From Polydactylus sextarius (Eukaryota; Chordata; Actinopteri; Polynemidae), in contig CM028909.1 of NCBI GenBank assembly GCA_016801845.1, forward strand, positions 16,407,313-16,471,312: a stretch of 64,000 nt of DNA, read 5' to 3'. Of the stretch, positions 36,660-48,500 are shown piece after piece (position 1 is the first letter of the stretch; every line of letters starts with the position of its first letter). A program made the position numbers and the translations under genes. The notes under the pieces were generated by a model, which did not search any database, had not been told where the DNA came from, and saw only the letters and a list, made by a program, of their open reading frames with translations.

Positions 36660-39600
36660 ATCTTGATCTTTTATTAAGTAAAATGATATATCAGTATTCA
36701 TGTTAAATGCGTACCAGGCTGCACCTATCTATCCTGCAGTCAGAAAAGTTCATAAGAATACCATGCAAAGCCATTCCACTAGCTGCAAGACCTTTCAAGA
36801 TTTTATGGCAGTGACCAACCACCTCTTCATTTCAAGCTGTGGTCAATTAACTCTGGGCTTTTAATGCTGTTGAAAGCACTAGTCTTAAATTGTGATTATT
36901 TGCAGTAGCACATTGTAGCAGTGAGCTCTTAGCCCCACCATCTCAAAGATGTTGCCGTAAAATGTTACTTCATAGATGAATTGAAACAGAAGCGAGTCAG
37001 GCAGTGAGAGACCACTCTGTTTCTAATGTGTGGTAACTGATCATTAAGGGAACACTTAATGTGTCATTACTGGAAGCAGCACAGGGCCTGTGAACTGCAT
37101 AACTGCTGCAAATGTGAAAACCTTCAAAATGATGTTTTTGCATTATATTTCTGTAGAAGTTAAAACTAAGATAGTCCTGAGAAGATTTATTGACCATTTG
37201 TCCTCAAATCCAAACAAAATTAATCATGTTTCAGTAATTAATGATTGTGGGTGAACAGATCTCTCAATTTTTAACATTTTCTTAAACATAGAGAGGTGCT
37301 GCTTTGTCATAAATTATTTCTTGAGAACTCGCTTCTCCACCTACGACCCCATACGTCACCATTCTCACTGTGCTTTCATTTTGAATTTCTTATGGCTTCA
37401 GGAGCAAAGTCAAATACTGACAACTGAAAATAATTGGCTACATACTTACTGCCTGTTAACATGAGTCATGACCAATGATTTCACGACTAGCATCCTCCCT
37501 ATCCAGTTTATGATACATGGTCAAATATTATTTTCAGTTGAACCATATTCTTCAGCGGAGTCATGTGTAAAATAATCCTCTTTCGATAAAAAAACTAATC
37601 CCCACCCACATAAAAAATAAACATTTATGTCAAGACTTGAAACAACTAACAGTAGCACAGTGACAGACGAAATGCAAAATGACCAACAACATTGGATTAT
37701 ACAAGAATACAGTCAGTACACTGGTAGAACATAGCAGTACACAGCTAATCAATACTGAACACAGAAAAGTGAGTCTTAATACATATATATACCGTATATA
37801 GAGAGTATATATATATAGATATATATATAGGAAGGCAGATTTGCTTTGGAGGGAACAAAGCCACTCTTCTCCTGTATTTTAGGACTTTCAACAGCCATAG
37901 CACTTGTTTTTTTTCTCTGTACATAACTAACTTGTTTTTTTGATTGACAATCCACAGAACACCCATTAGACAGACGGACACCAGGTCACAAGGGGCAAAC
38001 ACACGCCCCTGCTCTCTGGTCTGACAGTTCAGCGTGTACTCTTCAACAGCCATTATTCGTTTTTTTTGTTTTGTTTTTTTTTTGTTTGTTTTTTTTGTTT
38101 TGTTTTTTTTCTTTTAGCTATTTCAGATTCTCTGACTGACATTAACTAGCTCCTAGTTTCATCCCTCTATACACAAGAAGCAAATTTAAAAAATCAAGAG
38201 GGAAAAAAAATATAGAGCCTGGATCCTTTACAGCGGGGCAGTGTCTTCAGAAACTGCAGCCAGCCTGCAGCATTGCTAAATGTGTTTTTTTGTTGTTTTT
38301 TTTTTTTCTGAAGTGCGTCTTGTGGTATTTTTGCTGCTCTGTGTTTCTCCACCTGGTATTCCTATGTGTGTGAGAGTGGAATGATTCATACACCACCTCT
38401 CTGATAAGTGTGACTTCCTTTTCTCACCCACACAGGAGATGCTGCGGTGCACACAGCAACTGTGAATATCCCACCAATTTTGTGTAAAAAGCTATTGCTC
38501 ACAGAGATGCGAATATCTCCACATTTGAGAGATAAATTGATATTTCTATGCATGATGTATGTGATTTACATAATGATCACAGTCTAATGTGGTACATTTT
38601 GAAGAGGAAACTTAAATTCTTATGTTATATTGCACTACTATTCAGTGGGAGAGAAAATGTTCAATGAAAACCGCAGGCGTTTCCCTGATAAATAAATTAT
38701 AGACTGCTTCAGGAGCATCACATTCGCTGCATGGTTGAAAGACTGCTTTTGAATTTCAGAAAGGGCAGCCTCGTAATGACAGAGGTACACAAACAAAGCA
38801 AACACATCTGGGCTGAATCAAGGCGGACAGTGTACAAGGAGCCGGAGGGAATGGCTTTGTGTTGCTGTGACTCATGATAACACACCTCAGTGAGACAAAG
38901 ACATGGAAAGCAGAGGGAAATCTGCATCCCATCAAAAGATGTAATTAGCCTTTATGGAGGGGCTAGCCTTGTTGTACTTTGACACAAACGCTGCACAATT
39001 TAATGAAATCACTCTTTCTTGTTTATGCCAAGACAGAATCTCTGGTTTTAAATCCATATTCATGATATATAAAAAAGATATGAAGTGCCTGGAAAATTAA
39101 TTCACAATATTTAATAATAACTGTTGAGACAAAGGGATCCTCTGAAGGATAAAACCTTTCCTGCAGTGTGACAAAAGGTTACCTGTCAGCAGCTATAAAT
39201 AGTACAAACAGCTCAGGTCCAATAATGTAACACCTCATCAATATTATTCATAAGCTTCCCCCTCAGAGGGGACCCTGTTGGTTTTTATTATGTGCCAGGC
39301 TCCAACGTTTACCTGCTAATAACATACATCATTTTCTACCAACCACAGGGCAGAAGCTACATTTTACTGTGTGAAACTGGGAATTATTCACCTCAGCTCA
39401 CATTAGTAAGCTGAGGTGTCGTGACATAACGGATGAATATATACATGTACACTGCACATTAAACTATATCAGGATTTTGTGTAAAGTGCACATTTTATAT
39501 ACGGGAATAATAAAATTAACTACAGCTGGCAGGTTTTAGTTTTTTGGACCTTGAATTTAACTGTCTAGAAATCTCACAGAGAGAAAAAAATTGCAAGAAC

Positions 39601-40604
39601 TTTGTCAATTAAACTCTGCAGTTAGTGGAATACAGTGGCTTCTCAGTGAGGAACAACCAGAGGGCTATTTGTCCTTGTAAGAACCATGGGACCAATGGTC
39701 TATATACAGAACTATGTGTTGCTTATCAGCCAAGACATAATACTTCCTGACATCTAATGTGAACTTGCTGGAGACATCTTTGTTAATCATGTAACAAAAC
39801 TTACTTTCATGTAACTTTGTAATCACGTCAGTTTTAAAGTAAAAGATTATTTAGGGTTTTTATGTAGATATACATTCATAAACAACGATCTACTGTGAGG
39901 TGGTGAACAGTTTCATAACATACATCTTTGTAAATTGATCCCTTAACATGGCAAAGGAGAAAAAAGAACTCTATATCGCTTTACATATGACTATGAATAT
40001 GAATCAGGATCAGTCTGATGAATTATATATGAGTGCAACTAAGAATCATCTATGAATTAGGATGAAATAGCCTATAAATATGATGTTTGTGCCATGCTGT
40101 GCATGCTGTTTCTCTATAGATCTCTGAAAATTAATGATATATGTGTTCATAGCCTGGTGACAGTGGTCTGTCTGTCTGAGGCTTTGTACCTGTGTTGGAA
40201 GGTTGGGGATAAAGGTATCTATGCTCTAATGTCCATGTGAAATGTAATCTATGCTATTATTTCTGATTTCAATCTATGCGTCTCCTCCCACTTTAGCAAT
40301 CTAATTGATCACTTCCTGAGTACTGATACAACAACATAAGTATCTCCCTTTTATTCTCCTAAGACTTAAGTAGTTTCCACTTTCCGTGCACATTGCCATT
40401 CCTTCACAGTATGAATGTTAAGTGCTACAGATTAAAATGCTGGAGAAGTCCTGCTCATTGGCCTTGTTGACAATAAGAGTTTGTTTTCTATTCTATTGTT
40501 TCCTCCTTTTTCTCCGACAAGGTCACAGTCACAGTTTACATTAACTAAAACATGGCTCACGTTGTACCATATACATCCCATCACATGGCATCCATTGACT
40601 CATC
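36660..40604 (-). other. amigo1: Probable amigo1 3' UTR and spacer
   Basis: This follows the amigo1 stop on the minus strand. Minus-strand AATAAA signals occur at about 39285-39290 and 36670-36675, so the 3' UTR may be about 1.3 or 3.9 kb. Both are inference. A T/TTTTG-rich low-complexity run lies at 38057-38114 and AT runs at 37780-37830. No other gene is seen; in particular no cyb561d1. Confidence 0.45.
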
Positions 40605-42140
40605 TCAGACCACCATGGGAGTGTCTGAAAAGACGGAGCTGATGGACTCTGCTACTGACTTCTTCCTCTTGCCTTTCATAAGAGAACCAGCCTCTGCGTC
40701 AAGGTCATCATCATCCTCATCCCCATTGGGGTTCAGCTTGCCATTCTGGCCCTGCAAGTCCTTCGAGTCTATGAATGCCACGTGCCTGTTCAGCTCAGCT
40801 TTGAGCGCTGGGTCCTCGTGGGTTGGTGTCACACTGAGCATGGAGGAGTGGATGCTGTCCTCACCACGAGCTTTACCTTTGCTGGGGCAGCAAAAACAGC
40901 GACACGGTGTCAGATAAAGGTAAATGAGCACCAGCACCACACTGGCCAGGCAGCCTACCAAAGTGGTGTAAGCTGTGTTCAGGGTGTCTCCGTTCCCATG
41001 CAAGGTGAAGTTATGAACCTTCAGCACCACATAGATAGTCTCGTTGAAGGCCTCGCTCGTCGCAAAGCAAGTATAGGTCCCAGAGTCCTCAGACCTCACC
41101 GGACTAATCTGCAAACTTCCATCAGGCAAGACTTTGACTGTTTGGTTGCTTCCAGCTATCACCTGCATATTTCCAGGCAATGTCCAGGTCTTTAACATGT
41201 CCCTGTGTTTGGTGTCACAGCCAAGAATGAGAGTTTGCTCCAGAAAAGCCTCTTCATCAGCCTCCTTGAACGTACTGCAGTTCATGTGTTCACCGCTAAG
41301 TTCGAAAATACCTACTTGTGTTTTTGAGCTAGGTAGAATACATGTGTAGTCATCTTTGAAGTCGACGGCTGAGTTGAGTTTTCGAATGTACCAGTGGGCG
41401 AGGAGTGTGTAGAGATCACAGTGACACAAAAGGGTGTTATTGTGGAAGTAGAGGCCATTTTTAATCCAAGCAGGCAGCACCTGGAGCTCATCGATGGGCA
41501 GCACTTTGATCTTGTTGGACGACACATCCAAGAGAGTGAGTTTCTCCAGACGGGATTTTTCTTTCACCAGCTCCAAGGGGAAGCGAGAGATTTGGTTCTG
41601 GCTAAGGTAGAGCTTCTGAAGGTTGTGCATGCCAGCAAATGCTGAGCGGTCAATCTGTGAAATTTGGTTATTGTACAGCAACAGCACCTCCAAGTTGACC
41701 AAAGGCTCAAAGATGAACTCATCCAGCTGCTTCAAGTTATTGGAGGACAGATCCAAGTAGCGCAGGTGCTTCACATTTATGAATGCCTCTGAGGACAGGA
41801 AGTGCAGACCGTTGTGACTGAGGAGAAGGTTATGGAGCTTCGGGAGCTTGACTGGGGTCCACTCAGATCGCAGCCGCGTTATGTTATTATAACTGAGATC
41901 CAGCACAGCAGTGTAGTGTGGTATATTGGTCGGAACAGTGGTCAGATTCATCTTGGAGCAGCTCACTATGTTTGAGGCGCAGATGCATGTCTTATGACAG
42001 TTTAAGGTGGATCCCACTGCCCCTGGAAGCCCAAGGAGAGCCATGCTGAGGGTGAAGAAGACGGCCCATCTCGGACGCCTGCTAAAGTGAGGTAATGTTT
42101 CCAACAGGCTGTCACCTGTCCTGGTGGGGGGCTGCAACAT
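40605..42140 (-). CDS. amigo1: AMIGO1, LRR/Ig neuronal adhesion protein
   Basis: Type I membrane adhesion molecule promoting neurite growth and fasciculation; in mammals an auxiliary subunit of Kv2 potassium channels. It is a single uninterrupted coding exon of 511 residues (human 493). Hydrophobic signal sequence about 25-44, preceded by an unusually long N-region. LRRNT cysteines in CHKTCICASNIVSC (48-61); about six LRRs (75-215) with LDLS..N, LLLSHN, LYLSQN cores; LRRCT 225-288 (LLCHCDLYTLLAHW, then C267 and C288); Ig C2-type domain with C308 and C358 (SGTYTCFA); membrane helix 389-411; acidic cytosolic tail. The end SSVFSDTPMVV matches human SSVFSDTPIVV, and LNTAYTTLVGC before the helix is also conserved, which separates it from AMIGO2 and AMIGO3. 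Confidence 0.97.
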   Translation of the reverse strand: MLQPPTRTGDSLLETLPHFSRRPRWAVFFTLSMALLGLPGAVGSTLNCHKTCICASNIVSCSKMNLTTVPTNIPHYTAVLDLSYNNITRLRSEWTPVKLPKLHNLLLSHNGLHFLSSEAFINVKHLRYLDLSSNNLKQLDEFIFEPLVNLEVLLLYNNQISQIDRSAFAGMHNLQKLYLSQNQISRFPLELVKEKSRLEKLTLLDVSSNKIKVLPIDELQVLPAWIKNGLYFHNNTLLCHCDLYTLLAHWYIRKLNSAVDFKDDYTCILPSSKTQVGIFELSGEHMNCSTFKEADEEAFLEQTLILGCDTKHRDMLKTWTLPGNMQVIAGSNQTVKVLPDGSLQISPVRSEDSGTYTCFATSEAFNETIYVVLKVHNFTLHGNGDTLNTAYTTLVGCLASVVLVLIYLYLTPCRCFCCPSKGKARGEDSIHSSMLSVTPTHEDPALKAELNRHVAFIDSKDLQGQNGKLNPNGDEDDDDLDAEAGSLMKGKRKKSVAESISSVFSDTPMVV

Positions 42141-42243
42141 GCTAGCAGTTGATTTAGATCCCAGAGAGGTTTATTATGATCCCATTCTCAGAAAACACCA
42201 TGGAAGAGCAGCTGGAGGATTCCCAGGCATTGTCTATTGAAAG
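42141..42243 (-). other. amigo1: amigo1 5' UTR part of the coding exon
   Basis: The minus strand shows a long T-tract followed by CAG at 42244-42246, a strong splice acceptor, so the coding exon probably begins at 42243. An upstream ATG at 42201 opens a 15-codon uORF that stops at 42154-42156, just before the main ATG. Confidence 0.6.
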
Positions 42244-42299
42244 CTGAAAAAAAAAAAAAAAAGAAAAAGAGTGATAAACATAGATAGATACAGAAGATA

Positions 42300-42428
42300 G
42301 TTGTCACATACATTACGTTACTTAACAAAAAATCCTTTTTTAATGTTGCTTCAGGTATCTTTGCAGCCTCTGACCAGCTTTTTTTCTCATCCTTTCATCA
42401 GTTTTAGAGGGACGACCAGTCCTCAGAT
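42300..42428. mobile_element. Second transposon-like fragment in amigo1 5' intron
   Basis: Clearly related to 36036-36165, in the same orientation: both start GTTGTCACATA and share TTGCTTCAGG..ATCTT, GCAGCCTC, TGACCAGCTTT and TTTCATCAGTTTTAGAGGGA. A microsatellite follows it directly. Confidence 0.7.
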
Positions 42429-42537
<109 letters not shown>

Positions 42538-43077
42538 AAATAATAATGATCATTTTGAAAATATTCCTCTAAATAACAACTATTAACTCTTATTTATTGA
42601 AGTATTCAGTCATATTTCATATATCAATATTAAGAGTCAAGTTATCCGTATTGTGGATACATGGTACTTAAGTAAATGTCCTTAAGTCGTTGTATTTTTC
42701 ACCTCTGCACCCATGATGAGAGGTGCAGTATCACATGTACAGCGGCCACTGACTCTCTGTGTCCTGCTCCTCACGCAATTATTGCCCACAGTGCAAACTT
42801 TGCTCTGTTGTCTCCCTTTGAAAACAAATACACCCGGTACTCACACAAAACCCTTTGGCTTCCCATAAACCCATGTGCATTATCACTCCTGGAAGACATG
42901 CATTGATTTTCTTCCTCTTCCCATTCCCTCGCTCTCTTCCTTCGCTCTCTTTACCTCTGATGTACAAAAAAAATCTGTTCTATACAGTAAAATAACCAAT
43001 AAAAAAAGAAAATACATCACAATGTGAAACGTTAATATTTGATGTTATATTCTGAAATGCGCATGGAAGATCCGCAA

Positions 43078-43640
43078 AAAAAAAAAAAAAAAAAAAAAAA
43101 TGCTGTACTGCACCATTCTGCTGGAAAACAAACGAGGAATATATGTCCAATATGGAAACGTGAGTCGAGAGATGGAGACGGAAAAACCGAGAGAGCCACC
43201 TACCTTCAAGCAGCGATGCAGCGACGTTGGCTTTCATTTAAAAACAGCTCCTCTTGTGTTTACAGTGTTGCTGAATACAGATGGTCCCCGTCTGGCTGAG
43301 TCCGTGTCTGCTGTTGAGGACAACAACGGATGCAAAGGAGGAGGGAGAGCACTACAGAAGATATCCTCGCCAAAATAATCCCGGCAAAATTATGCAAAAA
43401 AAAAAAAAAAAAAGCGATTACGTAATGAGCACGCTACAAACGCACATTTAACTCATGACAGCCACCGATCAGCTCTGTCAGATTTCAGTGGTTCGTATTG
43501 CTGTTGTTTGAGTACAAACAACCGCGCGTCCGTAGTTTGCGGATAATTGGCGCATTTCGTGCGCGTCCGACTCCGGTCGCGTCTCATGTCATGGAGATAA
43601 GCAAGAATGAGCAGTCTGTGGCTGACAAACCTCCCCGTGG
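43078..43640 (-). promoter_or_regulatory. amigo1: amigo1 first exon/promoter region
   Basis: A likely splice donor, CTTGAAG/GTAGGTGG, on the minus strand at about 43197-43211 fits a non-coding first exon. CpG-rich sequence lies at 43520-43590. Runs of A (43077-43100 and 43397-43414, + strand) interrupt the region. Boundaries are inferred. Confidence 0.4.
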
Positions 43641-45540
43641 CTCCTCATAGGCCTGCTGCTGTCTCCTGTGCAGTGCTGCTGCTGCAGTATGTGATTGGTG
43701 TGTGTGTGTGTGTGTGTGTGTTTCAGCAGAGGTTGCGCTCAAATCCAGAAAGTGGCCGCACCACAGAGCGCTGGAATACAAGGAGATACAAAAGCAATAT
43801 TGACACCTTGCATTTTATAGGCAAAATATGTATGATAATTTTGCATCAGTTTGCATCATAATCAGTTATCATCAACTCTCTGTTATCATTGCTCCTGACA
43901 AGAAGCAATGATTACATCATTAATTCAGTCCAACAACCTTAACCTTATATATGCAGGAGGAAAAATACTGACATTGATGTTACACTTATTTTAAATGCTC
44001 GCTATAATGCCCTGTTAATCCTCTCTCCTCTGCTCAGATGTTATTACAGTCTGATTTTACTTAAAACAGTTTCTTCCTGATTGTCTGTAAACTGCATAAT
44101 GGAGGCACATGTTCAGCCACGTTAGCACACAAGAACATCCAGACACCTGGATGTCTGCATGTTCATGTAAATCTGTAATCACTGACCATCAGACAGCTGT
44201 AACAGTGACTGAATACGTCTGACCGGTTGCAAACCTAGTTTCATTCCATTCATTAAACCAGACTATATTTAGTTAATTCATTATCTCAGTGCCGGGAGTA
44301 AGAGATACATGTTGTAACCTTCTAGTGAGGTTGATTGTTTTACTCCATAAAAATACAACATCATGTTTCAAACCAAGACGGAGAGTTTCATTACTGAGGA
44401 AACATTAACACACCAGACACAGCACAAGGTGACGTAGACACAAAGAGAGAGTTTAACTTCAGGTAAACACATGGTCTCCAGCCTGTTCAGCTCTCCAACA
44501 GTGATTCCTTCTCATGCCATACTATTCTTGCTCAATGTGCAGAATGTATTTGATTAGGTCTCTTTATGAGGGCCGACTGAGCAGGGAAAACCTTGTCATT
44601 TTTTACTCAAGTGCATCCGCCCACATGCTTTTTTTCCCAGGTTTTCCTCAATTCACAGATCTACTGCAGAGAGCCTGATTTTGGCAAAGCTGTGAGAGCC
44701 ACAGCACCGCCAATAAGCTGCAGCCTCCTACTCAGAATACCATCAGAAAATAATTTCATAAATCAAGATTAGGGCAACAAAAGATAGGATATGCAACATT
44801 TCAATGCCAGTATTACTTTGTTATGACATGATACAAGAACAGATGTGACCCACTTTTGAGAAATTGGATAACTCAAGATAATGCACCAGGTGTCCAGCTT
44901 TTAGCAGCATCCTGTAAGTGAAATGATTTTAATATCAGTGAGACCTGGACATGTGGATTATTTCGCTGAACAAGTTTAAATAATTAGTGGCAGAACCAGG
45001 GGCATGGCAGAGTTCATCACTGCTGAAACTCTGAAAAGATGTGCTTCAACAGGTGAAACAAACAGATCCAAAGCAGATTCATTTCCCTCATAATTTGGTT
45101 TAATCATATTCAGACTCAGTTCTCCAACAACTTTAGTCTGTAATCCTCCTCATTTAGACTTCAACTCATGAAGTAGACTGATTTATCAACTGTCAGAAAT
45201 GTAATTCATGAGTTGTGTAGAAATACTCAGTAATGTGTCTGTCTCACTATGTCTCTGTCTTGAGTAAAATGCGAAGAATCACAGGTATGAACCATTGTGA
45301 CTGAACGTACTGCAAAACCCCTGACTGACCAGAACAGCGTAGCACCGTGACTCTTGTGAGATGGAGGTGAAAGTGATTAATGTGCTGTTCGACTCCACTT
45401 CCTGCTGTGATAGGGATAGTGTTGCCTGGCAACTGCCTGCGGCCTTTCGTGTGACTGTTTTGACTCTGTGGTAAATCTGAGGTGGCCTTGCCTTCTCTCG
45501 TTCCTCTCTATGTACCTGCAATGATGGAGTTTCTCTGCAA

Positions 45541-45552
45541 AAAAAAAAAGGA

Positions 45553-45590
<38 letters not shown>
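45541..45590. repeat. (GAAA)n microsatellite
   Basis: An A-run followed by about 10 GAAA units. Confidence 0.95.
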
Positions 45591-45591
<1 letters not shown>

Positions 45592-48500
45592 TTGCAGAGA
45601 ATCAATGTCTCTGAATGCCTCTCCAAATTCCTCAGCAGAATCTAAAACATTTAATGGGTAAAATATGAGAAATATTTTGTGTTTCTCTGTGACGATGTAA
45701 ACACAGATCCTCAACCTGATCACCTATTAATCATTAAGTGTCAACAACACTGTTGGCTCTTGTAACCATCTTGTAACCATCAGGAAGTCAGGCAACCATG
45801 TTTTCTCCTGTGATGATCTGATCATACTTAACTAACAACAAACATATGTACGTATGAGTTATAACAGATGCAGATCACGAAATCCATTAACTTGGATTCT
45901 ATGCTTGATGCATCGGCTGAAACATGATCACACAGTTGTAAATGATGTTTACATACAGACGGCTCTGTCTGTTCTCCACCTGGCCTCTTTGCTGACACGG
46001 TAAACACACACTTTTGTTTCAAAGCTGATCATTTTGCACATCGTACACAATTTGATGCAACATGACTCTGTGCTGCCGGCATACATTTGGGTCCCTGGCA
46101 TGCCACAAAATACAAGGGTTTTTTTCTATGTAATTTTTTGTTATTTAAATTTGAAGAGATTTTTTTCATTCATTTTTAAAACTTAAATAACTGTTCATGT
46201 AAGGCTGACATATCACATTTTGACTTAACTAGATGTATAGGTACTTTAAAGTGAGTGTGTAGAGTTTTCCAGTGTAAATGGCTGCCTGAAAACACAGCGA
46301 CTACAGCTATAAATGATGACATTGACTTCAAAGCTCAAAGAGCCTGTTGCTACACATCACAAACTGCTTAAAGTTGAATTCATGGCTTAGTTTCTCACTT
46401 GAAGGTGTTACTGAGCTGAAGTGTAATTTGTCTTTACGTCTGATGCCAATCATGCAGGTAAACACCAGGAAGCCATTGTTAATAATACATTCACTCTAAA
46501 TAAATCAGTCAGTCAGTGGCGTGTCTGACGCAGATAACCGTAGCTGAGCTCACCAGGGGTCACGTTGCCATCTTTGCAATATCACTTTCCTCTGAGTCAT
46601 AAAAAAAAGATCTGAGACATGCGGATGCTCAGGAGAAAAGAGCAAATCAAGAAAGAAAAAAAAGTAACTGTAATCTTTGTTTAGCTTATGTCTGGACTGC
46701 TATGGGTTTCCATGGCAACACTTTCCGGGGATGCGGGGGTAAAACAAGGTCACTCGACAATAATATCTTAGAGGAAAAAGGAGAAAAGGCCCACATGGAT
46801 GGCACATACTTCAATAAAAAGCAAAGCCGTTTGTAATCTTGGCATGTCTTTTTCTCCCATCGCTTAGCAACAGGCCTTGCCTCAGCCATGTGCACTGTGA
46901 TGGCAGAGATCACTGCTCTAAATCACAGAGAAACGGCTGCAGGTGTCATTCTACACCAGGACACTGTTAGCTTTAACAATGGATGTTATCAGGAGGCAGG
47001 TCACACATTGTTTTCACTCACTAATTAAAGCTGTCACCAATGCACTTACAAGCTTTGCTGCAATAAATGGCCATAATTACGTCTGTCAGGTGAAACTGTC
47101 AGGCCAAGGATCCATTACAGATCTATTTATAAAACTGTGTGTGGGAAATATTAAATCTGCACTGAAAGGCACTGTAAATAGAGACAACAAAAGGGATATA
47201 ACTGTATTTTGTTGATATATGAGAAGAGAGAGAGAGGGAGAGTGTGATACAGGAGGACAAGGTATTTCTCAGTCTGTATCTCTAATACCTGTTAATCCGT
47301 TCCTTGGGGGATAGATAAAGGAGTTGATTCATGCTCTCCGTTCCCAAAGGAAACAGATAATTCTCTACTAATTAACTATGTGGGAAAACAATGATAATCC
47401 TCGCCTTTCCAGTAAGACCTGGACCCCTGTGCTCAGCCAATAAGATGAGGTCCCAATGAGCAGGCAGAAAAAGACTCCAAATAGTCCGGTGAGTCATCGC
47501 CTCCACAATGTTTGCCTTCCTGTGTCAGGAACAAGAATTGAAATATGGCTTGTTGGACACGATAAGGACTCATGTTCTGCTGCTCAGAAATGACACCAGC
47601 AGGTTTAGTCCATGTGCCTCTACGTTTCCTCCTCAGCATCTCATATAACGCCACCACTCTGGAGCCATTTTGGGAGCATGTCAGCGAGAGGTGCAACGCT
47701 AGAAGTGATCACAGAGACACAGAGACACAGAGACAGTACTTTGGCAAAGAAGACTTCCTGTCCCACACAAATGACTGAGTCTGTACACAACCTGGACACC
47801 CTCTGACTGTCTTTGCTAAGAGCCCATCAAGCCAAAACGGACAGGTTAAAACATTGACCTGCAAGGCTTGTTTGATTGTAGAGCGCTTGGCTGTTTTTTT
47901 GGTTTTGTTTTTTGTTTTTTCCTTTCACTTTTCAGTTCTCAGTGCCAGTGTCTGTGGCCACAGTGGCACATCAAGCCGCCTGGGTGAAAAGATCTTCTCC
48001 TCAGCTCTCCAGTCAAACGGCAATGATTGTGCTCCAGGGAAGGTAGAAGATTGCATCTACGTTTAGGAGTGGCCCACTGTAATGAGGCTGAGAGAACAAG
48101 CATGCATGAAGTAACAGGGTGCAGTCCTGAATATCTTTTTATACCTTATCTTTTTATGTTAATAAGTAATATGCCATTTATATGAATAACAACTGAATAC
48201 AAAAGCTTTTTCCAGGATAAGGAAAATCACGCTCAATGTGGGATCATCTGGTTCAAATCTTCAGTGAGCTAATTATGGCAACATTACATGACAATGTGCA
48301 GAGTGCCATATGATACAGAAATGGAGTGTAATTGAGAGGCTGAGTAGTCACATCTCAGAGAGATTAAAGAGCCCGAAAACTGCTGCATCCTTGAAGGACA
48401 TGCTGAACAAATAGATTATACTTTTAAATCATAAAGCAAGTGGCTGGATCAGGAGCAAATTGGAAGTTAGTGTTTTTAGGCCGTGAAGGAGCACGAGCAG

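Noticed and set aside
40552..41195. Plus-strand ORFs of 121 and 137 codons
   Set aside because: Antisense shadows of the amigo1 coding exon.
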